Positions 18,209-27,943 of a stretch of 64,000 nucleotides of DNA are shown piece after piece; position 1 is the first letter of the stretch, and each line of letters begins with the position of its first letter. The stretch comes from Gammaproteobacteria bacterium. Its GTDB lineage: Bacteria > Pseudomonadota > Gammaproteobacteria > Steroidobacterales > GCA-2729495. Made by a program: the position numbers and the translations under genes. Below the pieces are notes generated by a model. The model ran no database searches, was not told where the DNA came from, and saw only the letters and a program-made list of their open reading frames with translations. Location: contig QUBU01000007.1 in NCBI GenBank assembly GCA_014337915.1, positions 1 through 64,000 of the forward strand, in the 5' to 3' direction.

Positions 18209-19330
18209 CTACCTGACCGTGAAGTCCTGTACCAGCACCGCGCCTTCCGGTACCGGTGTCTGCGCGATCCCCCTGTAGTTCTCCGGCCCGAGCTTCAGCG
18301 ACGACAGGTCCATGACGTGCGAGTACAGCGCCGGCGGCGTGCCCGCCAGGCGCACGAAAACCATCTTGCTGCTGTCCCTGGAGAAGGACTTCATGCCGTC
18401 GAAGCCGGCATGGTAGGTCAGCCGCAGCGGCGGGTCGCCGCCGAGGTCGCCGAGGAACAGTTCGTGGTTGTTGCCGTCGATGATGCGGGTGAAGATGTAG
18501 TGGCGCCCGTCGGCGGCTGGCCCCGGTCCCCAGTACATGTCGCGGTCGAAGGTACGCTGCACCAGGCCGCTGCCATCGGCCCTGATGGTGAACACCACCA
18601 TCGGCGTCGGGTTGATCCTGCCGTATTCGCTCTTGCGCCAGGCCTGGAAGATGATGGTGTCGTTGTCAGCCAGGTAGAACGGCGCGCCCGGCTCCCAGTC
18701 CCCGGTGAAGGTGACCTGCTGCTCCCTGCCACCGTCCACCTGCATGCGCCAGAGGTTGGCCTTGCCGTTGATCTGCCGCGTCCAGACGATCCACTTGCCG
18801 TTGGGTGAGACGGTGACCTCGGCGTCGTACCAGCGGTTGTTGGTCAGGCGGCGGACGTCCTTGCCGTAGAGGTCCGAGGTGTAGAGCTCCGCGCCCTGCG
18901 GGTAGTCATCCGGTTCGGCCCAGTTGCCGAGCGGCATGTCCATGTGGTCGCGGGTCGAGGTCCAGATGACCCGCTTCTGGTCCGGGAAGAAGTACGAGCA
19001 GGCGTCCTGGCCACGGTCGTTGATCCGCCGCAGCGTCTTGCCATCCTCGGTGAAGATGTAGGTCAGCGCGCTGCCAACCCGCTTGTCCGCCGACTGCTGC
19101 GCGTCCTTGTCGCGTACCTGCGCGATCAGGTGGTAGCCATCGGGTGCGTAGTAGGCCTCGGCCGCCGGCGGAATGTTGGGGATCAGGACCACCGGCAGTT
19201 CCCGGCTGCTGTCGATCGCGGGTTTCGCGGGACTCGCCCCGGATACGGCATCGGTCTGCGCCCCTGCGGCGCTCATCAGCACCAGCACCATGCAGGCGGC
19301 GGCGCATCCCGGCAGGCGGATGGCAGTCAT
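18209..19330 (-). CDS. Exported TolB-like PD40 beta-propeller protein
   Basis: A 373-residue exported protein with a Sec signal peptide (about 1-24, ending near AAGAQ). The mature part repeats WD40-like PD40 motifs, for example VSPNGKWIVWTR and FSRDSSKMVFVR, interleaved with RRLTNNRWYDAE-type strands, as in the TolB C-terminal propeller. It lacks the N-terminal TolB domain and is not near tol-pal genes, so it is unlikely to be TolB. It could be a periplasmic binding or scaffold protein. It is convergent with aroE and separated from gor by about 108 nt. Confidence 0.7.
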   Translation of the reverse strand: MTAIRLPGCAAACMVLVLMSAAGAQTDAVSGASPAKPAIDSSRELPVVLIPNIPPAAEAYYAPDGYHLIAQVRDKDAQQSADKRVGSALTYIFTEDGKTLRRINDRGQDACSYFFPDQKRVIWTSTRDHMDMPLGNWAEPDDYPQGAELYTSDLYGKDVRRLTNNRWYDAEVTVSPNGKWIVWTRQINGKANLWRMQVDGGREQQVTFTGDWEPGAPFYLADNDTIIFQAWRKSEYGRINPTPMVVFTIRADGSGLVQRTFDRDMYWGPGPAADGRHYIFTRIIDGNNHELFLGDLGGDPPLRLTYHAGFDGMKSFSRDSSKMVFVRLAGTPPALYSHVMDLSSLKLGPENYRGIAQTPVPEGAVLVQDFTVR

Positions 19331-19438
19331 ATTGCGGTACTCCCCGATGTCATGTGGCCCTGCCGTGGATCATGGCACCGATGGGAGGGCCCGATCCAGA
19401 CGCCAGCGCCATGGCAGGACATCCTGACGCCCTGGCCG

Positions 19439-20791
19439 CTAGCGCATCGTCACCAGTTCTTCGGCCAGCGTCGGGTGGATGGCGACGGTGTCGTCGAGGT
19501 CACGCTTGGTGGCGCCCATGCGGATGGCGACTGCGAATCCCTGCAGGGCTTCGTCCACGCCGGGGCCGGCGATGTGGCAACCCACGACGCGCTCGTCAGC
19601 ACCGACGGTTACCAGCTTCATGCGCGCCTTGGGCTTCGCGGCGGTGAGCGCGTGGTACATCGGCACGAACGCGGCCTGATAGACCTTGACCGCGGCCGCG
19701 CCGTGAACCTGACGCGCCTGCTCTTCGGAGAGCCCGATGGTGCCGAGCGGCGGGTGGCTGAAGACCACGGTGGGGATGTTGTGGTAATCGAGATGCCGGC
19801 CCTCCATGCCGCCGAAGAGACGGTCCGCCAGGCGCCGGCCTGCGGCGATGGCGACCGGCGTGAGCTGCTCGCGCCCGGTGACGTCACCGATGGCGAAGAT
19901 GCCGGGCACGCGCGTTTCCTGAAAGCGGTCGGTGGGCACGAAGCCGCCGGCATCGGTCTCCACGCCGGCGGCCTCGAGGCCGAGCCCGCCGGTGGCCGGC
20001 GCACGGCCCACCGCCCAGATCACTGTCTCGAACGGGCCGTGCTCGACGCCGTCGCGGCTGCGCAGGTACAGGCCGTCGGCACGCTGCTCGAGTGCCTCGG
20101 GAACGCTGCGCCAGCGCAGCGCCACGCCAGCGGCCTGCAGCGAGTCCGCGACGGCTTCCTGCAGCAGGCCATCGAAGCGGCGCAGCAGGCGGTCGTGGCG
20201 GGCAAACAGCGTCACCGTAGAACCCAGCGCCTGCAGCATGCCGGCGAGTTCCACGGCGATGTAGCCGCTGCCGACCACGGCGGTGCGCGCGGGGCAGCGA
20301 TCGAGTTCGAAGAAACCATCCGAGCTGATGCCGAGATCCGCGCCCGGCAGCTCCGGCAGCAGCGGGTAACCGCCGGTGGCGATGATGATCTGGCGCCCCT
20401 CGAGCACCTCACTGCCGACCGCCACCGTGCGCGGGCCGGTCAGGCGCGCGCTGCCGCGCACCAGCTGCACCTGCCGGCGCTCGAGGTTCGCGGCATAGAT
20501 GTCGTTGAGGCGGCGCAGGTAGGCATCGCGCCTGGCGCGCAGCTGCGCCCAGTCATGGGGCCCGGCCACGGCCAGGCGGAACCCGTAGTCGGCGGCATCG
20601 TGGAGCGTGTGGGCGATGCTTGCCGCGTTCCACATGACCTTCTTCGGCACGCAGCCGACGTTGACGCAGGTGCCACCGAGGCGGCCGGACTCCACCAGCA
20701 CCACGCGCGCGCCGTACTCCGCCGCGCGCTGGGCCGCGGCCAGCCCGCCGCTGCCACCACCGATCACCACGAGGTCCCAGGGTTCACCCAT
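19439..20791 (-). CDS. gor: Glutathione-disulfide reductase
   Basis: A 450-residue flavoprotein disulfide reductase. The FAD motif is [20 protein letters not shown] and the redox cysteine pair is in [13 protein letters not shown]. An NADPH-binding segment ([17 protein letters not shown]), the second FAD motif ([17 protein letters not shown]) and the C-terminal catalytic motif with histidine ([14 protein letters not shown]) are all present. The [12 protein letters not shown] spacing is typical of glutathione reductase rather than lipoamide dehydrogenase (GTCLNVGCIPSK). The ATG at 20791 begins directly at the FAD fold. It is divergent from prlC with a 59-bp gap. Confidence 0.92.
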   Translation of the reverse strand: MGEPWDLVVIGGGSGGLAAAQRAAEYGARVVLVESGRLGGTCVNVGCVPKKVMWNAASIAHTLHDAADYGFRLAVAGPHDWAQLRARRDAYLRRLNDIYAANLERRQVQLVRGSARLTGPRTVAVGSEVLEGRQIIIATGGYPLLPELPGADLGISSDGFFELDRCPARTAVVGSGYIAVELAGMLQALGSTVTLFARHDRLLRRFDGLLQEAVADSLQAAGVALRWRSVPEALEQRADGLYLRSRDGVEHGPFETVIWAVGRAPATGGLGLEAAGVETDAGGFVPTDRFQETRVPGIFAIGDVTGREQLTPVAIAAGRRLADRLFGGMEGRHLDYHNIPTVVFSHPPLGTIGLSEEQARQVHGAAAVKVYQAAFVPMYHALTAAKPKARMKLVTVGADERVVGCHIAGPGVDEALQGFAVAIRMGATKRDLDDTVAIHPTLAEELVTMR

Positions 20792-20850
20792 TACATGCTC
20801 CCGCCGCGGGGCCGATGCCAAAAACCCGCCGGCGCCACCATAATAGCGGC

Positions 20851-22923
20851 ATGGACAATCCCCTTCTCGATACCAGGGCGGGTGCGCTGCCCGCCTTCGC
20901 AACCATCCGCCCCGAGCACGTCGAGCCAGCCCTTCAGGACAGGCTGGCCGCCAACCGCGCCGCGCTGGAGCGCCTCCTGGCTGCCAGTCGCAACGGCCCA
21001 GTGAGCTTCGAGGACCTGATCCTGCCCCTCGAGGAACTGGGTGACCAGCTGCAGCATGTCTGGTCGCCGGTGAGCCACCTGCATGCGGTGGCCAACACGC
21101 CCGAGCTGCGCGAGGCCTACAACCGCTGCCTGCCGCTGCTCGCGCGCTACCAGACCGAGATCGCGCAGAACGCCGAGCTGTATCGGCTGTTCGCCGCCGT
21201 CGCGCAGACCGTACCAGAGGGTCGCGCCGATGGTGCGCGCGCGCTGCTCGACCACGCGCTGCGGGACTTCCGCCTCGCGGGCGTCACGCTGCCTCCGGAG
21301 CAGAAGCAGCGCTTCATGGAAATCATGGAGGCGCTCGCCGGCAAGCAGGCCCTGTTTGAACAGAACCTGCTCGATGCCATGGCGGCCTGGAGCCACCATG
21401 AAACCGACGCTGCGAAGCTGGATGGCATCCCGGCGAACACCCTCGAGCGCGCCGCCGAAGCGGCCCGTGCCGCCGGCAGGAAGGGCTGGCTGTTCCACCT
21501 GGACCAGCCCAGCTACGTCGCGGTACTGACCCATGCCCGCAACCGCGAGCTGCGGGCGCTGTTCCATCGCGCCTGGAGCACCCGCGCCTCGGACCAGGCA
21601 CCCTCGCCGCCCGGACTCGACAACGGTCCGCTCATGGACGAGATCCTGGCATTGCGCCACGAGGCCGCGGAACTGGTGGGCTACACCGACTTCGCCGAGT
21701 ACTCGCTGGCCACCAAGATGGCGGCCTCGGTGTCGGAGGTCCGCGCCTTCCTCGAGCGCCTCGTGGTGGCGTCGCGGTTCGCGGGTCGCAGCGAGTTCGC
21801 CGAACTCGAGGCCCATGCCGGCCATGCGCTCGAGCCCTGGGACGTGGCCTTCCATGCCGAGGAACTAAGGCTGCGCAAGTTCGCCATCTCCGACGAGGAA
21901 CTGCGGCCGTATTTCCCGTTGCCACGCGTGCTCGAGGGGCTGTTCGCGCTGGTGGGCAGGCTCTACGGGTTGCACCTGGAAGCCGACGGCCAGGTGGCAG
22001 TCTGGCACCCGACGGCACGCTTCTTCCGCGTGCTCGACAGCGGCGGCGCGCCCATCGGTGGCCTGTACATGGATCTCTACGCCCGCCCGGAGAAGCGCAG
22101 CGGCGCCTGGATGGACGACTGCATCAGCCGCAAGCGCCTCGATGGCCGGCTGCAGCTGCCGGTGGCGCACCTGGTCTGCAACTTCGCACCGCCGACCGCG
22201 ACGGCGCCGAGCCTGCTGTCACATGACGAAGTGCTGACGCTGTTCCACGAAATGGGCCATGCGCTGCACCACCTGCTCACCCGCATCGACTACCCGAGCA
22301 TTTCCGGCATCCACGGCGTGCCCTGGGACGCGGTGGAGCTGCCCAGCCAGTTCATGGAGGGCTTCGCCTGGGAACCAGAGATCCTCGCGATGATCTCCGG
22401 CCATCACGAGAGCGGCCTGCCGCTGCCGCCCGAACTGGTGGAGCGGCTGCGCCAGTCGCGGGTGTTCCATGGCGCCCTGCACATGCTGCGCCAGCTGGAG
22501 TTCTCGCTGTTCGACCTGCGCATCCATGCCGAGTACAGCCCCGGGCAGGGCGGCCGCATCATGAAACTGCTGGGTGAGGTACGCGATGCGGTTGCCGTGG
22601 TGCCGGCAGCGCGCTACGACCGCTTTCCCAATGGCTTCGCCCACATCTTCGGCGGTGGCTACGCCGCCGGCTACTACAGCTACAAGTGGGCCGAGGTACT
22701 GTCCTCGGATGCCTATGCCGCCTTCGAGGAGGAAGGCGTGCTCAACCCCGCCCCAGCCGCGCGCTTCCGCCGCGAGATCCTCGAGGTCGGCGGCAGCCGC
22801 GACATCGCCGCTGCCTTCCGCGCCTTCCGCGGCCGGCCGCCGGACATCGCCGCACTGCTGCGCCATTCGGGCATCACCGCGGCGGCGGCCAGCGAGACGG
22901 GGACCGGTCCTGCCACCGCCTGA
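20851..22923 (+). CDS. prlC: Oligopeptidase A (M3 family)
   Basis: A 690-residue cytosolic zinc peptidase that degrades short peptides, including cleaved signal peptides. The metal site HEMGH lies at 466-470 ([10 protein letters not shown]), with the downstream glutamate in the [11 protein letters not shown] region. M3 signatures [32 protein letters not shown] and [18 protein letters not shown] are present. The ATG at 20851 matches the family start. It is followed by xth only 9 nt later, so both are probably cotranscribed. Confidence 0.96.
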   Translation: MDNPLLDTRAGALPAFATIRPEHVEPALQDRLAANRAALERLLAASRNGPVSFEDLILPLEELGDQLQHVWSPVSHLHAVANTPELREAYNRCLPLLARYQTEIAQNAELYRLFAAVAQTVPEGRADGARALLDHALRDFRLAGVTLPPEQKQRFMEIMEALAGKQALFEQNLLDAMAAWSHHETDAAKLDGIPANTLERAAEAARAAGRKGWLFHLDQPSYVAVLTHARNRELRALFHRAWSTRASDQAPSPPGLDNGPLMDEILALRHEAAELVGYTDFAEYSLATKMAASVSEVRAFLERLVVASRFAGRSEFAELEAHAGHALEPWDVAFHAEELRLRKFAISDEELRPYFPLPRVLEGLFALVGRLYGLHLEADGQVAVWHPTARFFRVLDSGGAPIGGLYMDLYARPEKRSGAWMDDCISRKRLDGRLQLPVAHLVCNFAPPTATAPSLLSHDEVLTLFHEMGHALHHLLTRIDYPSISGIHGVPWDAVELPSQFMEGFAWEPEILAMISGHHESGLPLPPELVERLRQSRVFHGALHMLRQLEFSLFDLRIHAEYSPGQGGRIMKLLGEVRDAVAVVPAARYDRFPNGFAHIFGGGYAAGYYSYKWAEVLSSDAYAAFEEEGVLNPAPAARFRREILEVGGSRDIAAAFRAFRGRPPDIAALLRHSGITAAAASETGTGPATA

Positions 22924-22932
22924 TAGCCGCGG

Positions 22933-23697
22933 ATGAAGATCGCCAGCTGGAACGTCAATTCCATCCGCCAGCGCCTCGGCCATGTAAAGGACTGGCTGGC
23001 GGCCGAGCAGCCGGACGTGCTGGCGCTGCAGGAAATCAAGGTGGTGACCGAGGGTTTCCCGGCCGGCGAGTTCGAGGCGCTGGGCTACCACTGCGCGGTG
23101 GATGGCCAGAAGGCCTATAACGGCGTGGCGCTGCTGTCGCGGCTGCCGCCCGCGGAGGTGGCCTGTGGTCTGCCCAACTTCGAGGACGAACAGAAGCGGG
23201 TGCTGGCTGCCAGCTATGCGGGCCTGCGGCTGTTCAACCTCTACGTGCCCAATGGCCAGAGCGTCGGCTCGGACAAGTTCGAGTACAAGCTGCGCTGGCT
23301 GACGGCACTGCGCGACCACCTGCGGGAAGAACTCGGCCGCCACGGGAAAATCGCGCTGCTGGGCGACTTCAACATCGCGCCGGAGGACCGTGACGTGCAC
23401 GATCCCGCGGAGTGGCGCGACCAGGTGCTCTGCAGTGTCCCGGAGCGCGAGAGGCTGCAGGCGCTGTTCGACCTCGGCTTCGTCGACGTCTTCCGCTGCT
23501 TCGAGCAGCCGCAGCAGGCGTTCAGCTGGTGGGACTATCGTGCGGCGGCATTCCGCCGCAACCGCGGCCTGCGCATCGACCTGATCCTCGCCTCCCCGGC
23601 GCTGGCCGCCACCAGCACCGGCAGCGGCATCGATACCGGCCCGCGGGGCCGCGAGCAGCCCTCGGACCACACGCCGGTCTGGGCGAGTTTTTCCTGA
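22933..23697 (+). CDS. xth: Exodeoxyribonuclease III
   Basis: A 254-residue AP endonuclease/3'-exonuclease of the base-excision repair pathway. Conserved residues are SWNVNSIRQR (metal region), LALQEIKV, a catalytic tyrosine region (LFNLYVPNGQSVGSDKF), LLGDFNIAPEDRDVH and RIDLILAS with the terminal SDHTPVWASFS histidine. Its ATG lies 9 nt after prlC. Length is close to the usual 250-270 residues. Confidence 0.95.
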   Translation: MKIASWNVNSIRQRLGHVKDWLAAEQPDVLALQEIKVVTEGFPAGEFEALGYHCAVDGQKAYNGVALLSRLPPAEVACGLPNFEDEQKRVLAASYAGLRLFNLYVPNGQSVGSDKFEYKLRWLTALRDHLREELGRHGKIALLGDFNIAPEDRDVHDPAEWRDQVLCSVPERERLQALFDLGFVDVFRCFEQPQQAFSWWDYRAAAFRRNRGLRIDLILASPALAATSTGSGIDTGPRGREQPSDHTPVWASFS

Positions 23698-23740
23698 GCG
23701 ATCGGTCAAATCCGAGCGTTCCGACACTATTCCGGCGTTG

Positions 23741-23754
23741 TGCGGGTACCCGCA
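23741..23754. promoter_or_regulatory. 14-bp perfect palindrome upstream of the HD gene
   Basis: TGCGGGTACCCGCA lies 25 nt before the ATG of the HD-domain gene in an 82-bp gap. It could be an operator or a small structured leader. No promoter boxes were confidently matched around it. Confidence 0.3.
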
Positions 23755-23779
23755 GCGGTGCCAGAATCCCCGCCTGAGC

Positions 23780-24829
23780 ATGTCCGACCAGGCCTACATC
23801 GAGCAGACGGCGAGCCGGCCCTTCCGTGCCCGGCCCAATGAATTTGACGTAACCGGGCGGATCTGCGTGAGTTCGGCCAGCGATGTCCGCGACGCCGTGC
23901 AGGGCATCTTCCAGCAGGCCTTCCCGGGTGGCGCCTTCGACATTCTGTGGATGGCCTTCCATGACTTCGAGCGGCTGTTCCGCGGCCACTACGAGGATTA
24001 CCTCGGCTGCGACACCGTCTACCACGACATCCAGCACACGCTGGACATGACGCTGGCGATGGCGCGGCTGCTCGCCGGCCATGAGAAGACCTGCGCCCCC
24101 GCGGATCGTCTCGGGCAGGACCGCGCGATGCTGGGCCTGATCACCGCGCTCTTCCACGATTCGGGATACATCCGCCGGCGTTCGGAAACCGCCATCCTCA
24201 ATGGCGCCGAGTTCACGGGTTCACATGTATCGCGCAGCGCCGAATTCCTGCGCAGCTACCTGCCACGGATCGGGCTGGCGGCCCAGGCACCGGTCGCCGC
24301 CCAGGTCGTGCACTTCACCGGCTATGAGATGAGCCTCGACGACATCGAGCTCGACGATCCCAGGGACAGCCTGATGGGACACCTGCTCGGCACCGCGGAC
24401 CTCATGGCCCAGATGGCCGATCGCTGCTACCTGGAAAAATGCCGCGATCGGCTCTATGCGGAGTTCGTGCTGGCGGGCGTGGCCACGCGCGCCATCCCGG
24501 CAGCGGACCGCATCCAGTACGAGTCGGGCATCGACCTGCTGCGCCAGACCCCCGGCTTCTTCCGCGAGTCGGTCCGCGAGCGGCTGGACCACAAGTTCAA
24601 CCGCGCCTACCGCTACATCGAGGCCGCCTGCGAAGGACGCAATCCCTACTTCGAGGCCATCGAGCAGAACATGGCCCACCTGGAGCGCGTCATCGACAGC
24701 GGGAACTGGGACCAGCTGCGACGCCAGCCGCCCTGCTTCACGGTCCTGGAGCAGCCGCTGCAGCACGTCAGCGGGCTGGTCAGCCGCTACCTCGCCCGCT
24801 TCGAGATGCCCGCCGCCATCCCCGCCTGA
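23780..24829 (+). CDS. HD-domain phosphohydrolase-like protein
   Basis: A 349-residue soluble protein. The metal-binding histidines of the HD superfamily are visible in YHDIQHT (H82) and LFHDSGY (H126-D127), with a further histidine in VHFTGYE. The YHxxxH plus HD arrangement recalls eukaryotic-type cyclic nucleotide phosphodiesterases and related HD hydrolases, but the substrate cannot be named. No signal peptide or membrane segment is seen. It follows xth on the same strand after 82 nt. Its stop codon is only 11 nt from the long palindrome before rimO. Confidence 0.75.
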   Translation: MSDQAYIEQTASRPFRARPNEFDVTGRICVSSASDVRDAVQGIFQQAFPGGAFDILWMAFHDFERLFRGHYEDYLGCDTVYHDIQHTLDMTLAMARLLAGHEKTCAPADRLGQDRAMLGLITALFHDSGYIRRRSETAILNGAEFTGSHVSRSAEFLRSYLPRIGLAAQAPVAAQVVHFTGYEMSLDDIELDDPRDSLMGHLLGTADLMAQMADRCYLEKCRDRLYAEFVLAGVATRAIPAADRIQYESGIDLLRQTPGFFRESVRERLDHKFNRAYRYIEAACEGRNPYFEAIEQNMAHLERVIDSGNWDQLRRQPPCFTVLEQPLQHVSGLVSRYLARFEMPAAIPA

Positions 24830-24840
24830 AAGCTAGTTCT

Positions 24841-24958
24841 GGGGAATTAAGGGAATTAAGGGGACAGTTTACTCATTTCGAGTGAAGCGCTGTTCGGATG
24901 GAAGCGTGGCGCCTCACTCGAAATGAGTAAACTGTCCCCTTAATTCCCTTAATTCCCC
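24841..24958. repeat. Long perfect palindrome A before rimO
   Basis: Two 45-nt arms (24841-24885 and 24914-24958) are exact reverse complements around a 28-nt loop. Each arm consists of an outer iterated unit (GGGGAATTAA then GGGAATTAA), a core GGGGACAGTTTACTCATTTC and a short inner GAGTGA. The same core, with different outer units, forms palindrome B at 32385-32526. The element starts 11 nt after the HD gene stop and ends on the base immediately before the rimO ATG, so it occupies the whole intergenic space. It is probably a non-autonomous mobile palindrome of the REP/RAYT type. Confidence 0.9.
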
Positions 24959-26284
24959 ATGGCCCGCAAACCCAAAGCCCCGCCCCGCATCGGCTTCGTC
25001 AGCCTCGGCTGCCCGAAGGCGCTGGTGGATTCCGAGCGCATCCTCACCCGGCTGCGCGCCGAGGGCTACGAGGTGTCTCCGAGCTACGAGGGCGCGGACC
25101 TGGTGGTGGTCAACACCTGCGGCTTCATCGATGCGGCAGTGCTTGAGTCGCTTGATGCCATCGGCGAGGCGCTGGACCGCAACGGCAAGGTCGTGGTCAC
25201 CGGCTGCCTCGGTGCGCGCCGCGAGACCATCCTCGAGCGCCATCCCACGGTGCTCGGCGTTACCGGGCCGCAGGCCTATGCCGAGGTCATGGAGACCGTG
25301 CATGCCCATGCGCCCAAGCCCCACGACCCATACCTGGACCTGGTGCCGGCGCAAGGCATCCGCCTCACGCCGCGCCACTACGCCTACCTGAAGATCAGCG
25401 AGGGCTGCAACCACCGCTGCAGCTTCTGCATCATCCCCAGCCTGCGGGGCGACCTGGCCAGCCGTGGCATCGAGGAGGTCATGCAGGAAGCCGAGAGGCT
25501 GGTGAAGGCGGGCGTCCGCGAACTGCTGGTGATCTCGCAGGACACCAGCGCCTACGGGGCGGACTTGCGCTACCGCACGGAGTTCTGGCAGGGCCAGCCG
25601 CTGCAGACGCGGTTCCTCGACCTGGCCCGCGCCCTGGGTGGCCTCGGTGCCTGGGTGCGCCTGCACTACGTCTATCCATACCCGCACGTCGACGATGTCA
25701 TCCCGCTGATGGCCGCGGGCCAGGTGCTGCCCTACCTCGACATCCCGTTCCAGCACGCCAGCCCGCGCATCCTGCGGCTGATGCGCCGCCCGGCGCATGC
25801 CGAGGACACGCTGGCGCGCATCCGCCGCTGGCGCGAAACCTGCCCTGACCTCACGTTGCGCAGCACCTTCATCACCGGCTTTCCGGGCGAGACCGAGGCG
25901 GATTTCCAGATGCTGCTCGACTGGCTCGAGGAGGCCCAGCTCGACCGCGTCGGCTGCTTCACCTACTCGCCGGTGGCCGGTGCCGCCGCCAACGAGCTGC
26001 CCGACCCCGTCGAGCCGGAAGTCGCCGAGGAACGCCAGGCCCGCTTCATGGAAGCCGCGGCGCGCATCAGCGCCGCTAAGCTCGCCGCGAAGATCGGCAG
26101 GCGCATGCGGGTACTGGTGGACGAGGTCGGGCCCGGCGGCGCCGTGGCACGCGGCCCCGGTGATGCGCCGGAAATCGACGGCGTGGTGCGCATCGCCGAA
26201 CCGGGGGCCGGCAAGCCCGGCGATTTCCTCGACGTGGTCATCACCGGGTCGGATGCCTACGACCTGGAAGCGATGCGCAGCTGA
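24959..26284 (+). CDS. rimO: Ribosomal protein uS12 methylthiotransferase RimO
   Basis: A 441-residue radical-SAM enzyme that adds a methylthio group to an aspartate of ribosomal protein S12. The N-terminal UPF0004 domain has cysteines in [22 protein letters not shown] and TGCLGAR. The radical-SAM cluster is CNHRCSFC ([19 protein letters not shown]), and a C-terminal TRAM domain (about 375-440) follows. ATG 24959 is the only possible start: an in-frame TAA lies at 24950-24952 and the conserved N-terminus follows at once. The ATG directly abuts palindrome A, so there is no Shine-Dalgarno and no independent leader. Confidence 0.96.
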   Translation: MARKPKAPPRIGFVSLGCPKALVDSERILTRLRAEGYEVSPSYEGADLVVVNTCGFIDAAVLESLDAIGEALDRNGKVVVTGCLGARRETILERHPTVLGVTGPQAYAEVMETVHAHAPKPHDPYLDLVPAQGIRLTPRHYAYLKISEGCNHRCSFCIIPSLRGDLASRGIEEVMQEAERLVKAGVRELLVISQDTSAYGADLRYRTEFWQGQPLQTRFLDLARALGGLGAWVRLHYVYPYPHVDDVIPLMAAGQVLPYLDIPFQHASPRILRLMRRPAHAEDTLARIRRWRETCPDLTLRSTFITGFPGETEADFQMLLDWLEEAQLDRVGCFTYSPVAGAAANELPDPVEPEVAEERQARFMEAAARISAAKLAAKIGRRMRVLVDEVGPGGAVARGPGDAPEIDGVVRIAEPGAGKPGDFLDVVITGSDAYDLEAMRS

Positions 26285-26368
26285 TCCGGCACTCCGGTCG
26301 CCTTTTTGCAAACAATCGCCTGATTGCCCGCTGGATGGACCGGCCCGACGATTTCAACATCCTCGTCC

Positions 26369-26935
26369 ATGCCAGCCCTGGATCGGGATCGCGTTCAGCC
26401 GCGTCCGCTGCGCCTGCGCGGGGCCATACACCATGTCTCGCTGCGCTCGGCCGATGGCCGGGCCCTGTTCCAGGGCGCGGCCGACCGCAGCAGGCTGGAC
26501 CGCGATATGGGCGATCTCCTGCGCCGGCATGCCGCCCGCGCCCATGCCTACTGCTGGATGACCAACCACGTGCACCTGGCCGTGGAGATGGAACCGCAGT
26601 GCGCAGAGCTGTTCCAGCGGGATGTCGCCACGGCCTGCGGCCTGCCGGCACCGGACTCGCCGCCGCTGGTGGTAGACGCGCAGACCTACCTGCTGCGGCT
26701 GGTGAGGTACATCCACCTCAATCCCGTGGATGCGGGGCTGGTGGCCGATGCGCGGGACTACCCCTGGTCGGGGCACCGCGTCTACCTCGGCTACGCCGGC
26801 GTGCCCTGGCTCTCGACGGACCATGCCTTCCGCCTGCTGGGCGGCGACCTGCTCTGGGCCAGCGCGGCGTACCGGGCCTTCGTGCAGCCTGATTTCGACT
26901 TCAGCGCAAGGCCGGCACCACGTGCCTGCCAATGA
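26369..26935 (+). CDS. RAYT-like (REP-associated) transposase, probably inactive
   Basis: A 188-residue protein of the Y1/IS200-like REP-associated transposase group. It has the HUH metal-binding motif in WMTNHVHLAVE and the C-terminal family signature YLLRLVRYIHLNPVDAGLV followed by YPWSGH. Between these, active relatives carry a helix with the catalytic tyrosine plus a GxLWQGRYK-type segment. Here a short stretch (CAELFQRDVATACGLPAPD) replaces it, so the catalytic tyrosine appears absent. It is likely a decayed or repurposed RAYT. Its 3' end overlaps the convergent LLM gene by 35 nt. ATG 26369 is preferred over TTG 26324. Confidence 0.8.
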   Translation: MPALDRDRVQPRPLRLRGAIHHVSLRSADGRALFQGAADRSRLDRDMGDLLRRHAARAHAYCWMTNHVHLAVEMEPQCAELFQRDVATACGLPAPDSPPLVVDAQTYLLRLVRYIHLNPVDAGLVADARDYPWSGHRVYLGYAGVPWLSTDHAFRLLGGDLLWASAAYRAFVQPDFDFSARPAPRACQ

Positions 26936-27926
26936 TCTCGAGGGCTTCCATCGGGTTGTCGTGGAGGCGCAGCGAGATCGTCGTCTGACCGGCCTCGCCG
27001 AACCTGCGGAAGCGCTCGATCTCGCGGTCGAGGTCCTCGAGGCCGCCGGTGGAAGTGAAGCCCTCGCAGAGCGTGTTGGTGATGCGATCGGGCACGCCCC
27101 GGATGTTGCCGGAGCGGTCGAACCAGGCGGCGACGAAATCGTCCCAGTGCTCGCGCACGAACTGTACGTCCTCGTGGCCGAGGAACAGGCTGATCAGCTG
27201 CGGGTCGAGCTTGCGTGCGCGCCAGGCCAGCTCGCGGCGCGACTCGCGGTAGCCCTCGGCCCGGTCCTTCTTCAGGTGCCAGGCCCAGAAGCTGTTGATC
27301 CTGAAGCCGTCCTGCGGTGCTTCGCGACGCGCCAGACCCTCGCGGATGGCAGCGATGGCGGGCGGGAGAATTTCCAGCGGCGTGCAGCCGATGAAGACGC
27401 CGCCGGCCACGCGGGCACCGGCGCGCATCATCTGGTGCCGGTAGGCGCCGAGGTACACCAGCGGCGGCGGCGCGCGTAGCCAGTCGTAGGCGCAGGGGAA
27501 GCGCACCTGGAAGTGCTCGCCCGCGTAGCCGTCCTTGCGCAGCCGCCCGCTGCCGGCGCCGATGACGATCTCCACCGCCTCGCGGACCGCAGCGACGATC
27601 TTCGGCGGCTTGGCCAGCGCCATGGCGTCGAGGTTTCCCTCGCCCGCACCGATCGAAACCTGCGCGCGTCCGTCGGCGAGTTCGTTCAGCGACAGCAGCG
27701 CGTTGGCGATCTTCAGCGGGTGCATCTCGAAGGGTGAGAGGGCCAGCGCGCCCAGCTGCAGCCTGTCCGTCGCCAGCGCCACCGGGGCCAGGGAGACGAA
27801 CGGGTCCCAGTGGGCAAAGTAGTTCGACGCCCAGAGCGTTCGTACACCGTAGCGCTCGGCTGCCTGCGCCAGCTCCACCAGTTGCGCCGGGCCCAGGTCG
27901 GGCTCGACGATGACGTCGACTTCCAT
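26901..27926 (-). CDS. LLM-class (luciferase-like) flavin-dependent oxidoreductase
   Basis: A 341-residue TIM-barrel protein of the bacterial luciferase-like family (FMN- or F420-dependent). Family features include YGVRTLWASNYFAHWDPFVSL, the LQLGALALSPFEMHPLKIA strand, and GRAQVSIGAGEGNLDAM, with a cofactor-proximal glycine-rich segment (VYLGAYRHQMMRAGARVAGG). The substrate is unknown. It is the last gene of a three-gene minus-strand run (PNPOx-like, CoA-binding, LLM) with 17 nt between it and the CoA-binding gene. The ATG at 27926 begins at the family N-terminus. Confidence 0.87.
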   Translation of the reverse strand: MEVDVIVEPDLGPAQLVELAQAAERYGVRTLWASNYFAHWDPFVSLAPVALATDRLQLGALALSPFEMHPLKIANALLSLNELADGRAQVSIGAGEGNLDAMALAKPPKIVAAVREAVEIVIGAGSGRLRKDGYAGEHFQVRFPCAYDWLRAPPPLVYLGAYRHQMMRAGARVAGGVFIGCTPLEILPPAIAAIREGLARREAPQDGFRINSFWAWHLKKDRAEGYRESRRELAWRARKLDPQLISLFLGHEDVQFVREHWDDFVAAWFDRSGNIRGVPDRITNTLCEGFTSTGGLEDLDREIERFRRFGEAGQTTISLRLHDNPMEALEIIGRHVVPALR

Positions 27927-27943
27927 ACGCGGGACTCCCGTCC

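Noticed and set aside
18944..21004. Plus-strand open frame (about 686 codons) opposite the PD40 gene and gor
   Set aside because: It crosses two real genes on the other strand and shows only composition-driven residues.
24841..24958. Palindrome A as an intrinsic terminator of the HD gene
   Set aside because: The stem is far longer than terminators, lacks a T-run, and the same core recurs with other flanks at palindrome B, which fits a repeat family better.
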